Origin: Bacteroidales bacterium
Lineage (GTDB): Bacteria; Bacteroidota; Bacteroidia; Bacteroidales; JAQUTK01
Assembly (NCBI GenBank): GCA_028709785.1
Contig: JAQUTK010000004.1
Span: 1-64,000, forward strand
DNA length: 64,000 nt
Reading direction: 5' to 3'
Part shown: positions 1-9,616 of the stretch, piece after piece
Layout: each line of letters opens with the position of its first letter
How positions within the stretch are numbered: position 1 is the first letter of the stretch
Notes under the pieces: generated by a model
What the model was told of the DNA's origin: nothing
What the model saw: the letters and a program-made list of their open reading frames with translations, nothing else
Database searches by the model: none
Made by a program: the position numbers and the translations under genes

Positions 1-538
1 GCAGATTGAGAATCAGCATATTCAGTACCATCTTGATAGAGCCCAGAGGCGAACGAAGATCATGTGCTATTACAGAGTACAGACGATCGCGCCCCATAAT
101 CGTACGTTGCAATTCTTCTGTCTTTTCTGTTATGATCCTTTTGGCTGCAACCAGAGAAATTTGATGTTTTACACGAATGATGAGCTCTTCTTTATTGAAC
201 GGCTTTGAAATAAAATCATTCCCTCCCATCTTAAATCCCTTAACTACATCAGATGTAGTATTCAATGCTGTAAGGAATATAATAGGAACTTCACTGAATT
301 CCGGGAGAGTACGCAAATGTTGAGCAACTTCATATCCACTGATATCAGGCATCATGACATCCAAAAGAATCAGATCAGGCATCTCTTTCTTTGTTGTTTC
401 GATCGCACTCATTCCATTCATCGCTGTCACAATATTGAACTTTTCATTTTTCAATAAAACTTTCAGCAATAAAATGTTTGACATGACATCATCAACAATC
501 AGAATCTTGTAATCAGATGGATTTATTTCCATTACCAT
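1..538 (-). CDS. Response regulator-histidine kinase hybrid, N-terminal part (cut by window edge)
   Basis: The first 179 residues of a gene that runs off the left edge. Residues about 10-125 are a receiver domain: acidic pair D16-D17, phospho-acceptor D60 in LILLDVMMPD, and the conserved K112 in SKPF. A helical linker follows, and then the start of a HisKA domain with its H-box (IAHDLRSPLGS, H159). Nothing in the visible part suggests a membrane segment, so this is probably a cytoplasmic hybrid with the receiver in front of the kinase. The ATPase domain should lie outside the window. The start used is the first ATG (538); an equally good one lies two codons in (532). It begins 4 bp after the stop of the upstream sugar-nucleotide gene, so the two are probably co-transcribed. 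Its partners cannot be told from here. Confidence 0.85.
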   Translation of the reverse strand, partial: MVMEINPSDYKILIVDDVMSNILLLKVLLKNEKFNIVTAMNGMSAIETTKKEMPDLILLDVMMPDISGYEVAQHLRTLPEFSEVPIIFLTALNTTSDVVKGFKMGGNDFISKPFNKEELIIRVKHQISLVAAKRIITEKTEELQRTIMGRDRLYSVIAHDLRSPLGSIKMVLNMLILNL

Positions 539-542
539 AATC

Positions 543-1478
543 TTATCCCAGTTTGGTTTTGAAGTAGTCAATCGTGCGAATCAAACCGTCATTTAGGTGT
601 ACCTTAGGCTCCCAGTTCAGTTTGCTTTTGGCTAAAGTAATATTGGGTTGACGTTGCTTTGGATCATCCTGAGGGAGATCTTTGAAGATAAGTCTGGACT
701 TGGATCCGGTCAGTTCAATGACTTTCTCTGCCAGTTGCCGGATGGTATATTCTCCGGGATTGCCAATGTTTACAGGGCCAATGAAATCGTCACCTGTTGC
801 CATCATCCGAATCATTCCCTCTACCAGATCATCTACATATTGAAAACTGCGAGTCTGACTTCCATCTCCGTAAATTGTAATATCTTCTCCATTTAATGCC
901 TGAACAATAAAGTTGGAGATGACTCGACCGTCGTTTGGATGCATATTGGGTCCATACGTATTGAAAATACGAATGATTTTTATGCGAACATGAAGCTGCC
1001 TGTGATAATCCATGAAAAGAGTTTCTGCACAGCGTTTTCCTTCATCATAACAGGAACGAAAGCCTATGGGATTCACATTTCCCCAATAGGCCTCGGTCTG
1101 TGGATGCACAAAAGGATCTCCGTACACTTCACTGGTTGACGCCTGCAATATTTTAGCTTTTGAACTTCGCGCCAGTCCCAGCATATTGATTGCTCCCATC
1201 ACAGACGTTTTGACTGTTTTTATAGGATCAAACTGATAGTGAATGGGGGATGCGGGACACGCAAGATTGTAAATTTCATCTACAACCGCATAATATGGAT
1301 TTATGACATCATGACGAACTAATTCAAAATGGGGATTACCAATCAAATGAAGTATGTTTTCCTTTGACCCCGTAAAGTAATTATCCAGACAGATAACATC
1401 ATTGCCCTCTTTCAATAAGCGGGTACACAAATGAGAACCGATAAAACCGGCACCTCCTGTTACTAGAATTTTTTTCAT
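543..1478 (-). CDS. UDP-glucuronate decarboxylase (UDP-xylose synthase family)
   Basis: An extended short-chain dehydrogenase that should convert UDP-glucuronate to UDP-xylose in the cytoplasm, feeding polysaccharide or glycoprotein sugar supply. The protein starts at the Rossmann motif ([17 protein letters not shown]; GGxGxxG at residues 8-14), which is why I place the start at 1478 and not at the in-frame ATG 12 codons upstream. The STSEVYGD segment (114-121) and catalytic Y144-x3-K148 (YDEGK) are present. [14 protein letters not shown] and [15 protein letters not shown] are typical of the UXS branch rather than of dTDP-glucose dehydratase or UDP-glucose epimerase. The 311-residue length fits. 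It is followed after 4 bp by the receiver-kinase gene. Another NAD-dependent sugar-nucleotide epimerase/decarboxylase specificity is possible but less likely. Confidence 0.88.
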   Translation of the reverse strand: MKKILVTGGAGFIGSHLCTRLLKEGNDVICLDNYFTGSKENILHLIGNPHFELVRHDVINPYYAVVDEIYNLACPASPIHYQFDPIKTVKTSVMGAINMLGLARSSKAKILQASTSEVYGDPFVHPQTEAYWGNVNPIGFRSCYDEGKRCAETLFMDYHRQLHVRIKIIRIFNTYGPNMHPNDGRVISNFIVQALNGEDITIYGDGSQTRSFQYVDDLVEGMIRMMATGDDFIGPVNIGNPGEYTIRQLAEKVIELTGSKSRLIFKDLPQDDPKQRQPNITLAKSKLNWEPKVHLNDGLIRTIDYFKTKLG

Positions 1479-1603
1479 ATTTATATTTATATATTCAACC
1501 GTGTTTTTCCTCAATCAGGCCCATTCTCGCGTAAGTGTCTGGAATACATGCAATAAATGAATCAACAAAAAAAAACCTTCATCGTATCAGACAATACTTT
1601 ATG

Positions 1604-1611
1604 CAAATATA
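1604..1611 (-). promoter_or_regulatory. Predicted -7 box for the UDP-glucuronate decarboxylase gene
   Basis: On the minus strand this reads TATATTTG, matching the Bacteroidetes -7 consensus TAnnTTTG. It would give an untranslated leader of roughly 120 nt before the start at 1478. No convincing -33 TTTG is seen at the usual spacing. Confidence 0.45.
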
Positions 1612-1737
1612 TCAATTGGTTTTAAATAATAGGTGAAAATCAGCAAAAATATGAAATACAAAACAACTATTCAGCAACTATTTTAGCAATTGACAGGATA
1701 ATAGAAACGATTAATCCTTTCAGTTTTAAAAAATGCT

Positions 1738-1745
1738 TACATTTG
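1738..1745 (+). promoter_or_regulatory. Predicted -7 box for the CotH-family gene
   Basis: TACATTTG fits the TAnnTTTG consensus and lies 28 bp before the ATG at 1774, giving a leader of about 20 nt. The -33 region is poor (T-rich, no clean TTTG). Confidence 0.55.
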
Positions 1746-1773
1746 TCGCTTCTCGTACTAATTTATTTAATCC

Positions 1774-4533
1774 ATGAAACGATATTGTTTTTCGCTCTCT
1801 TTTCTTACTCTTTCTTTGATTTCAATAGCAGCAACTTTGAATGAAGTGGAAAAGCCTTTGCAGAAAAGTTCTTCAGCATATAATCATTATACGGATCTCC
1901 CGACAATTCATATCAATACCAACAATAGCGCACCTATAAACAGTAAGATTAATTATGTAACCGGAACAATCACGATAGTCAGTCCTGTTGAAACGGAAGT
2001 AATGACAGATATACCGATGCAAATACGGGGACGCGGCAATTCTACCTGGGGGCTACCCAAAAAACCGTATAAAATAAAACTTGACAACAAGGCGAGTCTA
2101 TTGAGCATGAAGGCAAATGCCAAAGATTGGGTTCTTTTGGCTAATTACGGTGATAAGTCGCTGATTCGAAATGCGCTTGCTTTTGAGATTGGAAAATATC
2201 TTGGAATGTCATTTACTCCTTCTGTTCGATTTGTAGATCTGGCTATCAATGGAGATTATGTTGGTAATTATATGGTTACGGATCAGATAGAAATAGATAA
2301 ACAAAGGGTAGCAATAAAAAAGCAGGATTCTTCGGATGTGGATCTTCCCAATATTACAGGTGGCTATCTGCTTGAAATAGATGGTTTCGCAACCGGTGAA
2401 GCTGTTTGGTTTCAAACCTCAAGGGGACTTCAAGTGACAATAAAGAGTCCGGATGAGGAACAGATCAATGCAAATCAAAAGGCTTATATTTCTGATTATA
2501 TCAGACAATTTGAGGATGTGGTTTTCTCTAGTAACTATAAAAACCCGGAGACTGGTTACCGTGCATGGGTAGATACCACATCTCTGATCAATTGGTACAT
2601 TGCCTGTGAACTGACCGGCAACCCGGACTGCTTCTGGAGTACCTATATCTATAAGCAACGAAATGATCCGAAAATCTACTGGGGACCGCTTTGGGATTAT
2701 GATATTGCTTTCGACAACGATAACCGGTTTACAAATGCTTCAACCTCGCTGATGCGTAACGTGGCTTTCTATCCTCCATGCAAAAACCTCGTACAACGTT
2801 TCTGGAGTGATCCATGGTTTGTCAGGGCCGTTAATCGACGTTGGAATGAATTACTTCAATCCGGATTATCCAGTCATCTTGATAATTATATCACCCAAAG
2901 GTATCGTGAGCTTTATGCTTCACAAGAGCTCAACTATGAAAGATGGCCGGTTCTCGAATCACGCATTTTCAGAGAAATAAGGCTCTTCTCTACCTATGAT
3001 GGATATATCAATGACCTCTCTTCGTATGTCACGAACAGAATCTCATTTCTGACAAATGATTTTGCTGCTGCCAAAGCAGCGCTCAAAGAGGATGAAGAGC
3101 CGGAAGTACCGGAAGTACATAAGAATCCGCAGTTTAAAGCAGAGAACTATTATTATTCCATTACAAATATCAAATCCGGATTGGCTTTGGATATCATAGA
3201 CCAAACACCTGCGGAAGGTGCTTATCTGAACTTATGGACAGCAGATGATGCACGCAGTTCGCAATTATGGCAATTTACTCCTGTAAGCGGTGGTTATTAC
3301 AGCATCAGAGAAAAAGAAAACGGACTGGCCGTAAAGTGTGGTACTTCTTCCGGAGAGTCTCTTTCTTTGGCAACTCCTGATACAACGGATAGTCAACAGC
3401 TCTGGAAGTTGGATACCTGCGCTATAGCAAATGCTTTTGGCCTCATCAACAAAGCGACCAACTATTCTCTGAATAATTCAGGCGGCGGTGTGATAGATGG
3501 GACAAAAGCTATTGGTTATACCTATCGGATGAGTAGTCAGAACCAACAATGGATCCTAACAAAAAAAGAAGCGATTGCAGTAGTGATTGACTCATCAAGA
3601 ATCTTTATTCCTGAAATTGCAGCGATGAAGCTTCAGGATTCTGTCCTTTATCGTATAAAGAATGTGCGTTCAGATAAGTATGTCACCGCATCAGGTATCG
3701 GAATGGATTTACTTCAGGATACGTTAAAAACGGACTCTGAAGATCAGTTCTGGTACTTTACGGGTAACAACTCAAGCGGCTATCATCTTTTCAATAAGAA
3801 ATATAGTGAAGGAGAAGTCTTTATCAATAAGGGTTTGGTGTATGCTAATCCGATACTTTTATCATCAGGCAATGCTCAGAAAGGAGATTGGTATATTGAT
3901 TACTCCCAGATTACGTATGATTATTATGGTATCTTTGCCCGCTATGCCACAACTGATCTTAAATACTGGAATGATTATCAGGTTAGTGGTTCTACTATTG
4001 GTTTCTACAACTACGATGAAGGAAGCCGATGGATGCTAGAGAAAGTGACAATACCTGTTGCGGGCTCCTCCTTACCGGAAATCGGAGGTGAAGTGAAAGG
4101 TAGCGGAGTCTATGACTACGGAGATTCTGTCACATTGAGAGCGCGACCTGCTTTCGGTTATGTCTTCAATAACTGGACGGAAAATGATACTGTGATCAGT
4201 ACTGATTCGGTGCTTAGATTGAAAGCGACAGGTAGCCACACACTGACGGCAAACTTTATCGTTGATCCGATTCTGAAGAATGAATCTCCCCAAACCGATA
4301 GCCAGAGAGATTACTCTATCTTCTATGATCCGAACAGACAGGTTATTCATTGGGTGACTTCCAACGGAGAGAGCCTTCCTTTAGTGGTGGAGATCTACTC
4401 TGTGCAGGGTATGCTGATGATTAAAAAGGAAGCTGACGAGTCTATTGACGTTTCTTCTCTTGCAAAAGGAAATTACATACTTCGTTGGTTGGAGAATGGC
4501 AAGGTGAGATCAGTGAAGTTTGTAAAAATCTGA
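1774..4533 (+). CDS. Secreted CotH-kinase family protein with lectin-like repeats and type IX sorting-like C-terminus
   Basis: A 919-residue exported protein. Order: signal peptide (1-21), CotH kinase-like domain (about 80-420) with RGRGNSTW (85-92) and WDYDIAFDND (307-316, the putative metal-binding aspartates), two ricin-type beta-trefoil-like stretches (about 465-620 and 645-780) marked by QLWQF, QQLWKL, QQWIL and QFWYF, an InlB/Listeria-Bacteroides-type repeat (GYVFNNW..., about 790-835), and a final 70-residue module (VEIYSVQGMLMIKK, then SSLAKGNYILRW) that resembles a type A sorting domain of the type IX secretion system. CotH proteins are atypical secretory kinases; the substrate here is unknown. 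The lectin-like modules suggest binding to glycans. It has its own promoter and a shared convergent terminator. Transport by a type IX system is inference, because no such machinery is in the window. Confidence 0.85.
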   Translation: MKRYCFSLSFLTLSLISIAATLNEVEKPLQKSSSAYNHYTDLPTIHINTNNSAPINSKINYVTGTITIVSPVETEVMTDIPMQIRGRGNSTWGLPKKPYKIKLDNKASLLSMKANAKDWVLLANYGDKSLIRNALAFEIGKYLGMSFTPSVRFVDLAINGDYVGNYMVTDQIEIDKQRVAIKKQDSSDVDLPNITGGYLLEIDGFATGEAVWFQTSRGLQVTIKSPDEEQINANQKAYISDYIRQFEDVVFSSNYKNPETGYRAWVDTTSLINWYIACELTGNPDCFWSTYIYKQRNDPKIYWGPLWDYDIAFDNDNRFTNASTSLMRNVAFYPPCKNLVQRFWSDPWFVRAVNRRWNELLQSGLSSHLDNYITQRYRELYASQELNYERWPVLESRIFREIRLFSTYDGYINDLSSYVTNRISFLTNDFAAAKAALKEDEEPEVPEVHKNPQFKAENYYYSITNIKSGLALDIIDQTPAEGAYLNLWTADDARSSQLWQFTPVSGGYYSIREKENGLAVKCGTSSGESLSLATPDTTDSQQLWKLDTCAIANAFGLINKATNYSLNNSGGGVIDGTKAIGYTYRMSSQNQQWILTKKEAIAVVIDSSRIFIPEIAAMKLQDSVLYRIKNVRSDKYVTASGIGMDLLQDTLKTDSEDQFWYFTGNNSSGYHLFNKKYSEGEVFINKGLVYANPILLSSGNAQKGDWYIDYSQITYDYYGIFARYATTDLKYWNDYQVSGSTIGFYNYDEGSRWMLEKVTIPVAGSSLPEIGGEVKGSGVYDYGDSVTLRARPAFGYVFNNWTENDTVISTDSVLRLKATGSHTLTANFIVDPILKNESPQTDSQRDYSIFYDPNRQVIHWVTSNGESLPLVVEIYSVQGMLMIKKEADESIDVSSLAKGNYILRWLENGKVRSVKFVKI

Positions 4534-4558
4534 CAAGCGGATCACACCGTTATATATA

Positions 4559-4590
4559 GAACAGGAGCTTTCTCAAAGGAGCTCCTGTTC
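4559..4590. terminator. Bidirectional terminator hairpin between CotH gene and alkD-like gene
   Basis: A perfect 11-bp stem (GAACAGGAGCT, 4559-4569, with its complement at 4580-4590) around a 10-nt loop. It sits between two convergent genes and covers the last codons and stop of the minus-strand gene (stop at 4573-4575). The downstream stretch on the plus strand is T-rich (GTATTTT). Confidence 0.7.
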
Positions 4591-5256
4591 GTATTTTAGC
4601 TGTTCAGCCACTTCATTCATTCGTTCGTTTCCGGCATTCAGAAAAAACCGCACTACCCTCTCCCCCTGCTCTCTATCCTGACGCACCAATCCGCGCAGCG
4701 CAAGGAGGATGGCATTGACCAACAAAGAAGAAGAGGAATTGATACTTGTCTCTGATTGCTTAATTATGTACTCCAGCTGTTGTTCATTCCAGACAGTACC
4801 CTTTAAACAGAGACGGTAAATGAGTGTGAAACCGGTAATCCGGACGAACAGTTCCGGCTCTCCAATCCATTCCAATGCTTTTCGGGAAGCATACGGAAGA
4901 GAGGAGAAAAGGTTCAGGCAAACTTGTTCAACAAGTTCCAATTGCTTGAAAGAACGTACCCACTCTTCCGCCGTTTCTTCCGGGAAAGAGTCTGATGGCC
5001 AAAGCATCGTGGCAAGAATCATCATCTCACGGATGTTGCTGTTCCAAAGCAAACGGGCAAAAGAGGCTTCCTTTGGATACCGGAGCGCCATCGATTTAAG
5101 TTGAGGGTAAGAGACACCATAAATCAGACGGTAATCGGCTCCTTTCGCTTTCATACTTTCTGATGTTACTCCATTCATCGTAAGATGAAGTTCTTGCTTC
5201 ATCTTACGCAGGAGGATTTCCTGTTGAGGAGTACAGGGAAGATATTGATTAGTCAT
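4573..5256 (-). CDS. AlkD-like DNA alkylation repair protein
   Basis: A 227-residue, mostly alpha-helical protein. Its repeated helical pattern (YPQLKSMALRYPKEASF then LARLLWNSNIREMMILAT-like segments) resembles the HEAT-like repeats of the AlkD/AlkC DNA glycosylase family, which remove alkylated bases without base flipping. I cannot point to a certain catalytic residue, so the call rests on fold-type resemblance. The start at 5256 (MTNQYLPCTPQQ) overlaps the end of the dipeptidyl peptidase gene by 8 bp, which indicates translational coupling. An upstream in-frame ATG (5328) would put 24 residues deep in the other gene and has no support. The 3' end is built into a terminator hairpin. A different HEAT-repeat role is possible. 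Confidence 0.6.
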   Translation of the reverse strand: MTNQYLPCTPQQEILLRKMKQELHLTMNGVTSESMKAKGADYRLIYGVSYPQLKSMALRYPKEASFARLLWNSNIREMMILATMLWPSDSFPEETAEEWVRSFKQLELVEQVCLNLFSSLPYASRKALEWIGEPELFVRITGFTLIYRLCLKGTVWNEQQLEYIIKQSETSINSSSSLLVNAILLALRGLVRQDREQGERVVRFFLNAGNERMNEVAEQLKYEQELL

Positions 5257-7300
5257 TGACAGAAGGTAAGACAGAATACTCTTTTGAATAACGAAGCATC
5301 TGCGCGGAGTAGCCTTCCGTATAGTCAAGCGTCACATCGATGATATCACCTTTGTCATTCTTTGTCACCACAAAACGGGGATTCACAAATCCTTTGTATG
5401 GAGCGATGTGCAGAGGAACGAAGCGATCCAGGATCTCTTTATGCAATACAGGATCCACTTTCACGCCATAGTTTTCCACCAATAAACGAGCGGCCTGATA
5501 GTCTCCCTCCGACTTGATCCGCTGGACTTCAGTCAGCAGTACGCCAAACTGATTACGAAGTTCCTTGTAATCATTGACAACGACATACGTCTTACCCTCT
5601 TTCACTTTCAGTTCAACAGCGTTAGACTTCATAGCGTGTTCATATGCCCAGCGGGCTATCAACTGACGGTTGCGCATGTGAGCCTCTTCCACATTCTTGC
5701 CAAGTTCTATTCTTGTAAGCTGCGTCATCAGTCCATTCATCATATATTTATAATATTCGGCCTGATAGGCATCGTTGGTGGGAAGAAGTCCTAACTCCAC
5801 CAATTTGGGATCACCCAGATAATAAAGAGCAAACAGATCGGCACGAGCCTCTTCAACCGTCGATCCATACGATTTCAAAGCATCAGGATCTACACCCGGA
5901 AGCAATTTGCCAGAGCCATGTCCCAAACATTCGTGCAAGTCCGTATGCAGATTGTCGGCAATGAAACCATACTCCTTGAGCATATTTACTTCTTTCTCAC
6001 TCCATGCGTATTCCTTTGTAAAACCACTTCCTGCAGCGGCCTTATCATACGCTTCCGTGATATTATCAATAGTCACAGACTTTGAACCATGCATCTGACG
6101 AATCCAATTAGCGTTCGGAAGGTTGATTCCGATCGGTGTGGCCGGATAACAATCACCACCGAGGATTGCCACGTTAATAACTTTGGCCGATACCCCTTTC
6201 ACCTTTTCTTTCTTAAACTGTTTGGCAACCGGTGAATGATCTTCAAACCATTGCGCATTCTTACTGATTATCTCAGTACGCTTGGTAGCTTCGAGATTCT
6301 TGAAGTTAACAGTACTTTCCCAACTTGCCTTCATTCCCAACGGATCCCCGTACGTTTCGGTAAATCCATTGACGAAGTCGATACGGGAGTCCAGATCCTT
6401 TACCCAAAGGATGGCGTATTCATCAAATTGCTTCAAATCTCCCGTACGATAATAAGTGATCAGAGATTCAATAACAGCTTTTTGCTTGTCATTTTCAGCT
6501 ACTGAAGCCGCTTTTTCCAACCATCCGACAATCCGTCCGATGGCCGCTGAATAGAGTCCTCCGACTTTCCACACCTTCTCGGTCAGTTTGCCATTTTCCT
6601 TCACCAGACGGCTATTCAATCCATAAGAAACCGGAGTCTTATCCGTGGTATCTTTCATCGCATTATAGAAATCTTCTGCTTCCTGCTGAGTCACTCCCTG
6701 ATAATAATTGCTAGCGGAAGTTTGCACCAGATCATCGCCATCTTTTTGATTCAGATGTTTGGGTGCCACTTTGGGATCAAAGATATAGGGAACGATAGTC
6801 TCTAACAACTGATCGACTCCCTCTCCTGTTTGCAAAGGCAACAAAGTCGGATCTGTGCTCTTTACAGCATTACGGAAGAAAGATTCAGAAAAATCGGGTT
6901 GAAACTTGTCCGACGCATAATGATGATGAATGCCATTGCTAAACCATACTCTTTTCAGATACACCTCCATCGCTTTGAAATCGGCAGATGCAGTATCCTT
7001 ATAGGAAGTGTAGACCGCTTCTAAGGTACGGCGAATGGTCAGATTATATTTCCCATTCTGATCAAACAGGATATCTCTTCCTTCCAAAGCAGCCTCCGAC
7101 AAGTAATAGAGCAAGGTCTTCTGTTGCAAAGTCAGTTCCTCAAATCCGGGAACTTTGTATCTTAAAATTTCAAGATCTGCAAATTGTTCAACTCTGTAAT
7201 TAAAAGAATCTGTCTCCGTTTGTGGGACTGTTTTTTTCCCATCGCCGTTACAAGCCGTCAGAACGGCCGCTGTCGATAATGCTATCATTAATTTTTGCAT
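5249..7300 (-). CDS. Dipeptidyl peptidase III (M49), lipoprotein
   Basis: A 683-residue zinc exopeptidase that removes dipeptides from the N-terminus of short peptides. Zinc ligands are seen as the family HExxxH motif (HECLGH, H456/E457/H461) and EEARAD (483-488, third ligand). The N-terminus is a lipoprotein signal with lipobox LTAC (C17), so the enzyme should be anchored in the envelope and face the periplasm or the surface, unlike the cytosolic eukaryotic form. Length fits bacterial M49. It is the first gene of a two-gene unit with the AlkD-like gene (8-bp overlap) and has its own -7 box at 7329-7336. Its place in a protein-degradation pathway is inferred from family knowledge. Confidence 0.92.
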   Translation of the reverse strand: MQKLMIALSTAAVLTACNGDGKKTVPQTETDSFNYRVEQFADLEILRYKVPGFEELTLQQKTLLYYLSEAALEGRDILFDQNGKYNLTIRRTLEAVYTSYKDTASADFKAMEVYLKRVWFSNGIHHHYASDKFQPDFSESFFRNAVKSTDPTLLPLQTGEGVDQLLETIVPYIFDPKVAPKHLNQKDGDDLVQTSASNYYQGVTQQEAEDFYNAMKDTTDKTPVSYGLNSRLVKENGKLTEKVWKVGGLYSAAIGRIVGWLEKAASVAENDKQKAVIESLITYYRTGDLKQFDEYAILWVKDLDSRIDFVNGFTETYGDPLGMKASWESTVNFKNLEATKRTEIISKNAQWFEDHSPVAKQFKKEKVKGVSAKVINVAILGGDCYPATPIGINLPNANWIRQMHGSKSVTIDNITEAYDKAAAGSGFTKEYAWSEKEVNMLKEYGFIADNLHTDLHECLGHGSGKLLPGVDPDALKSYGSTVEEARADLFALYYLGDPKLVELGLLPTNDAYQAEYYKYMMNGLMTQLTRIELGKNVEEAHMRNRQLIARWAYEHAMKSNAVELKVKEGKTYVVVNDYKELRNQFGVLLTEVQRIKSEGDYQAARLLVENYGVKVDPVLHKEILDRFVPLHIAPYKGFVNPRFVVTKNDKGDIIDVTLDYTEGYSAQMLRYSKEYSVLPSVND

Positions 7301-7328
7301 AAAAGTTTATTCATTGAATTTGGCATCG

Positions 7329-7336
7329 CAAATGTA
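7329..7336 (-). promoter_or_regulatory. Predicted promoter of the dipeptidyl peptidase III gene
   Basis: Minus-strand TACATTTG (consensus TAnnTTTG) 28 bp before the ATG at 7300. A TTG lies 20 nt further upstream, close to the expected -33 position. Confidence 0.6.
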
Positions 7337-7385
7337 CAAAAAACCAGTAAACTATTCAAGCCCACTTTTGATTCAATTACTATTC

Positions 7386-8504
7386 TTAATTGCTTTTCTT
7401 GTAACTTTGCACAGCCCACAAGAGGAAAAAAACCGCAAATCCAATGAGGGCAGCTAGATTACGGGCGATATCCTGTATGCCGCTTCCTTTCAGATAAACC
7501 ATACGCATAGCTTCTATAAGGTATCGGAGAGGATTGATTGCCGTGATATACTGCGCCCACAACGGCATACTCCGGAATGGAGTAAACAAGCCACTCATCA
7601 TCATCAGAACAATCATAAAGAAGAAGATGACAAACATGGCCTGCTGCATGGTACCTGAATAATTGGAGATGACTAATCCAAAACCGGACATTGCAAAGAC
7701 ATAGATGATGGCAATCAGGTAAATCGTCGCAACGTTTCCAACCGGAATCAGTCCCCATACCCAACAAGCCAGAATCATAGCAATAGTAAACACCAGGAAT
7801 CCCATAATCCAGTATGGCAACAGTTTGGCAATAATGAACGTGAATTTACTGACCGGTGTCACATTGATCTGTTCGATCGTTCCGGCTTCTTTTTCTGATA
7901 CAATATTGAGCGCAGGAAGAAAACTACAAAGCAACGTGAGTAAGATCGTGATCAATGCCGGAATCATATAGGTACGATAACTTAAAGATGCATTGAATAA
8001 ATAACGGGGAACAATCTGTATGACCGGCGTAGAGGAAGATAGTACGACAGGTGCCAGCTCATCCCTCATCTCCAGCGCAAAATCGTTCAGTAAAGTCGCA
8101 ATATAAGAACTGCCAATACCTCCTTTCGCACCATTGACAGAGTTGATGGAAAGCAAAAGATCTCCTTTTCCTTCTCGGGTTAATTTCCGTTCAAAGCCTA
8201 CCGGTACCTCAAGTATCATATCAGCAGTTCCTTTTTCTACCAGGCTCAGAGCCTCTTTGGACGAAGAAGTCACGTCCACCAGGTTGAAATACTCCGACGA
8301 ACTGACTTTCTGTATCAATCGGTTCGTAAGAGGTGATTGCTCATTGAGTACAAATGCGACATTGATGTTTCTGACATCCATTGTCGCTGCAAAAGGCATG
8401 ATCAAAATAATCATGATGGGCATAAAGACCAGCGTCCGGGGCAAAAATGGATTGCGAAAGAACTGCTTAAACTCTTTTTCCAACAGGAATTTCAACGTAC
8501 TCAT
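7386..8504 (-). CDS. ABC-2 type efflux permease (YbhR/YbhS-like), second
   Basis: A 372-residue inner-membrane permease of the ABC-2 (type V exporter) class. One N-terminal membrane segment (about 22-42) is followed by a long periplasmic domain (about 45-175) and five to six C-terminal membrane segments (about 178-370). ISEKEAGTIEQINVTPV in the connecting part is the usual ABC-2 coupling-helix motif. It ends the operon and overlaps the preceding permease by 4 bp (ATGA). By position it equals YbhR of E. coli cecR-ybhGFSR. With the other permease it should form the heterodimeric membrane part of a tripartite drug exporter with the HlyD and TolC proteins. Substrate unknown. Confidence 0.88.
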   Translation of the reverse strand: MSTLKFLLEKEFKQFFRNPFLPRTLVFMPIMIILIMPFAATMDVRNINVAFVLNEQSPLTNRLIQKVSSSEYFNLVDVTSSSKEALSLVEKGTADMILEVPVGFERKLTREGKGDLLLSINSVNGAKGGIGSSYIATLLNDFALEMRDELAPVVLSSSTPVIQIVPRYLFNASLSYRTYMIPALITILLTLLCSFLPALNIVSEKEAGTIEQINVTPVSKFTFIIAKLLPYWIMGFLVFTIAMILACWVWGLIPVGNVATIYLIAIIYVFAMSGFGLVISNYSGTMQQAMFVIFFFMIVLMMMSGLFTPFRSMPLWAQYITAINPLRYLIEAMRMVYLKGSGIQDIARNLAALIGFAVFFLLWAVQSYKKSN

Positions 8505-9616
8505 TGTAATCTGTCTTTAAATAGCTTGATACTAATAGTTAGAAGAACAAATGCCATGATGAATAAAATGATTACTTCGTGATATACGGCATGAATTCCC
8601 AATCCTTCAATCATCACTTTCTTCACACATAGGATATACCATTTGGCGGGAATAATATGAGAGGCATATTGAAGAGGCACAGGCATACTCTCAATCGTAT
8701 AAATCATACCGGAAAGCAGTATGACCGGCATCATCAGGATCATACCGGAGACCAGCATCGCAGCCACCTGGGTATCGACAACAGTAGAAATAAGCAGTCC
8801 GATAGAAAGCGCAACCAATATAAACAACATCGAAATAGCAACCAGCAATCCAAGATTTCCACTCATAGGGACACCCAGTACATAGACGGAAAGCAATAAT
8901 ATCGTTGCCAGATTAACACAAGAGAGCACAAAGTAGGGCACCATCTTGGCAAAGACAATATACAACGGTTTGATCGGTGAAACCAACAGTACTTCCATCG
9001 TTCCCGTCTCTTTCTCTCTGACAATGGAGATAGAGGTCATCATAGCACAAATCAACATGAGTATCAGTCCCATTACACCCGGAACAAAGTTATACGCACT
9101 TTTCGTCTGTGGATTATAGAGCATCTTAACATGAGGGTTAATCTGGATCGTTGTATTCTCAGAAGTAGCATACTTTTGCTGATAAACTGCGAGGATATTG
9201 GTTACATAGCCGACTAATATCTTACACATATTTGGATCAGTACCATCCACCAGTAATTGGATGGAGGCACTGCCCGTATGAAGCAGATTCTGCTGAAAGT
9301 TCTCCTCAAAGGTCAATACGATATCCGCTTTATTCTCAAGAAATGTTTTGTTAATCTCTTCAGTAGTATGGACGTACATCACGGAACCAAAATAGGGATT
9401 GGCTTTCAGTTCGTGGACAATCTCTGTGGTAGCCTGATCATTGGAGGAATCAAGTACGGCAAGTCGGATGTTCTGCACCTCTGTTGTTACCGCGAAACCA
9501 AAGAGGATAATCTGCACGATAGGCATTCCAAACAGGATCAACATGGTCCGCTTATCCCGTAAGATATGACGAAACTCCTTTTGTACAAAAGATAAAAACT
9601 GTTTCATCTGATTCAA
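8501..9616 (-). CDS. ABC-2 type efflux permease (YbhR/YbhS-like), first
   Basis: A 371-residue paralogue of the permease that follows it. It has the same plan: a membrane segment near residues 23-45, a periplasmic domain to about 170, then a bundle of C-terminal membrane segments, with SIVREKETGTMEVLLVSPI as the coupling motif. It overlaps the ATPase gene before it by 4 bp and the permease after it by 4 bp, so the last three genes are tightly coupled in translation. It corresponds to YbhS by position. Together the two permeases and two ATPase subunits should form one transporter. Confidence 0.88.
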   Translation of the reverse strand: MNQMKQFLSFVQKEFRHILRDKRTMLILFGMPIVQIILFGFAVTTEVQNIRLAVLDSSNDQATTEIVHELKANPYFGSVMYVHTTEEINKTFLENKADIVLTFEENFQQNLLHTGSASIQLLVDGTDPNMCKILVGYVTNILAVYQQKYATSENTTIQINPHVKMLYNPQTKSAYNFVPGVMGLILMLICAMMTSISIVREKETGTMEVLLVSPIKPLYIVFAKMVPYFVLSCVNLATILLLSVYVLGVPMSGNLGLLVAISMLFILVALSIGLLISTVVDTQVAAMLVSGMILMMPVILLSGMIYTIESMPVPLQYASHIIPAKWYILCVKKVMIEGLGIHAVYHEVIILFIMAFVLLTISIKLFKDRLQ

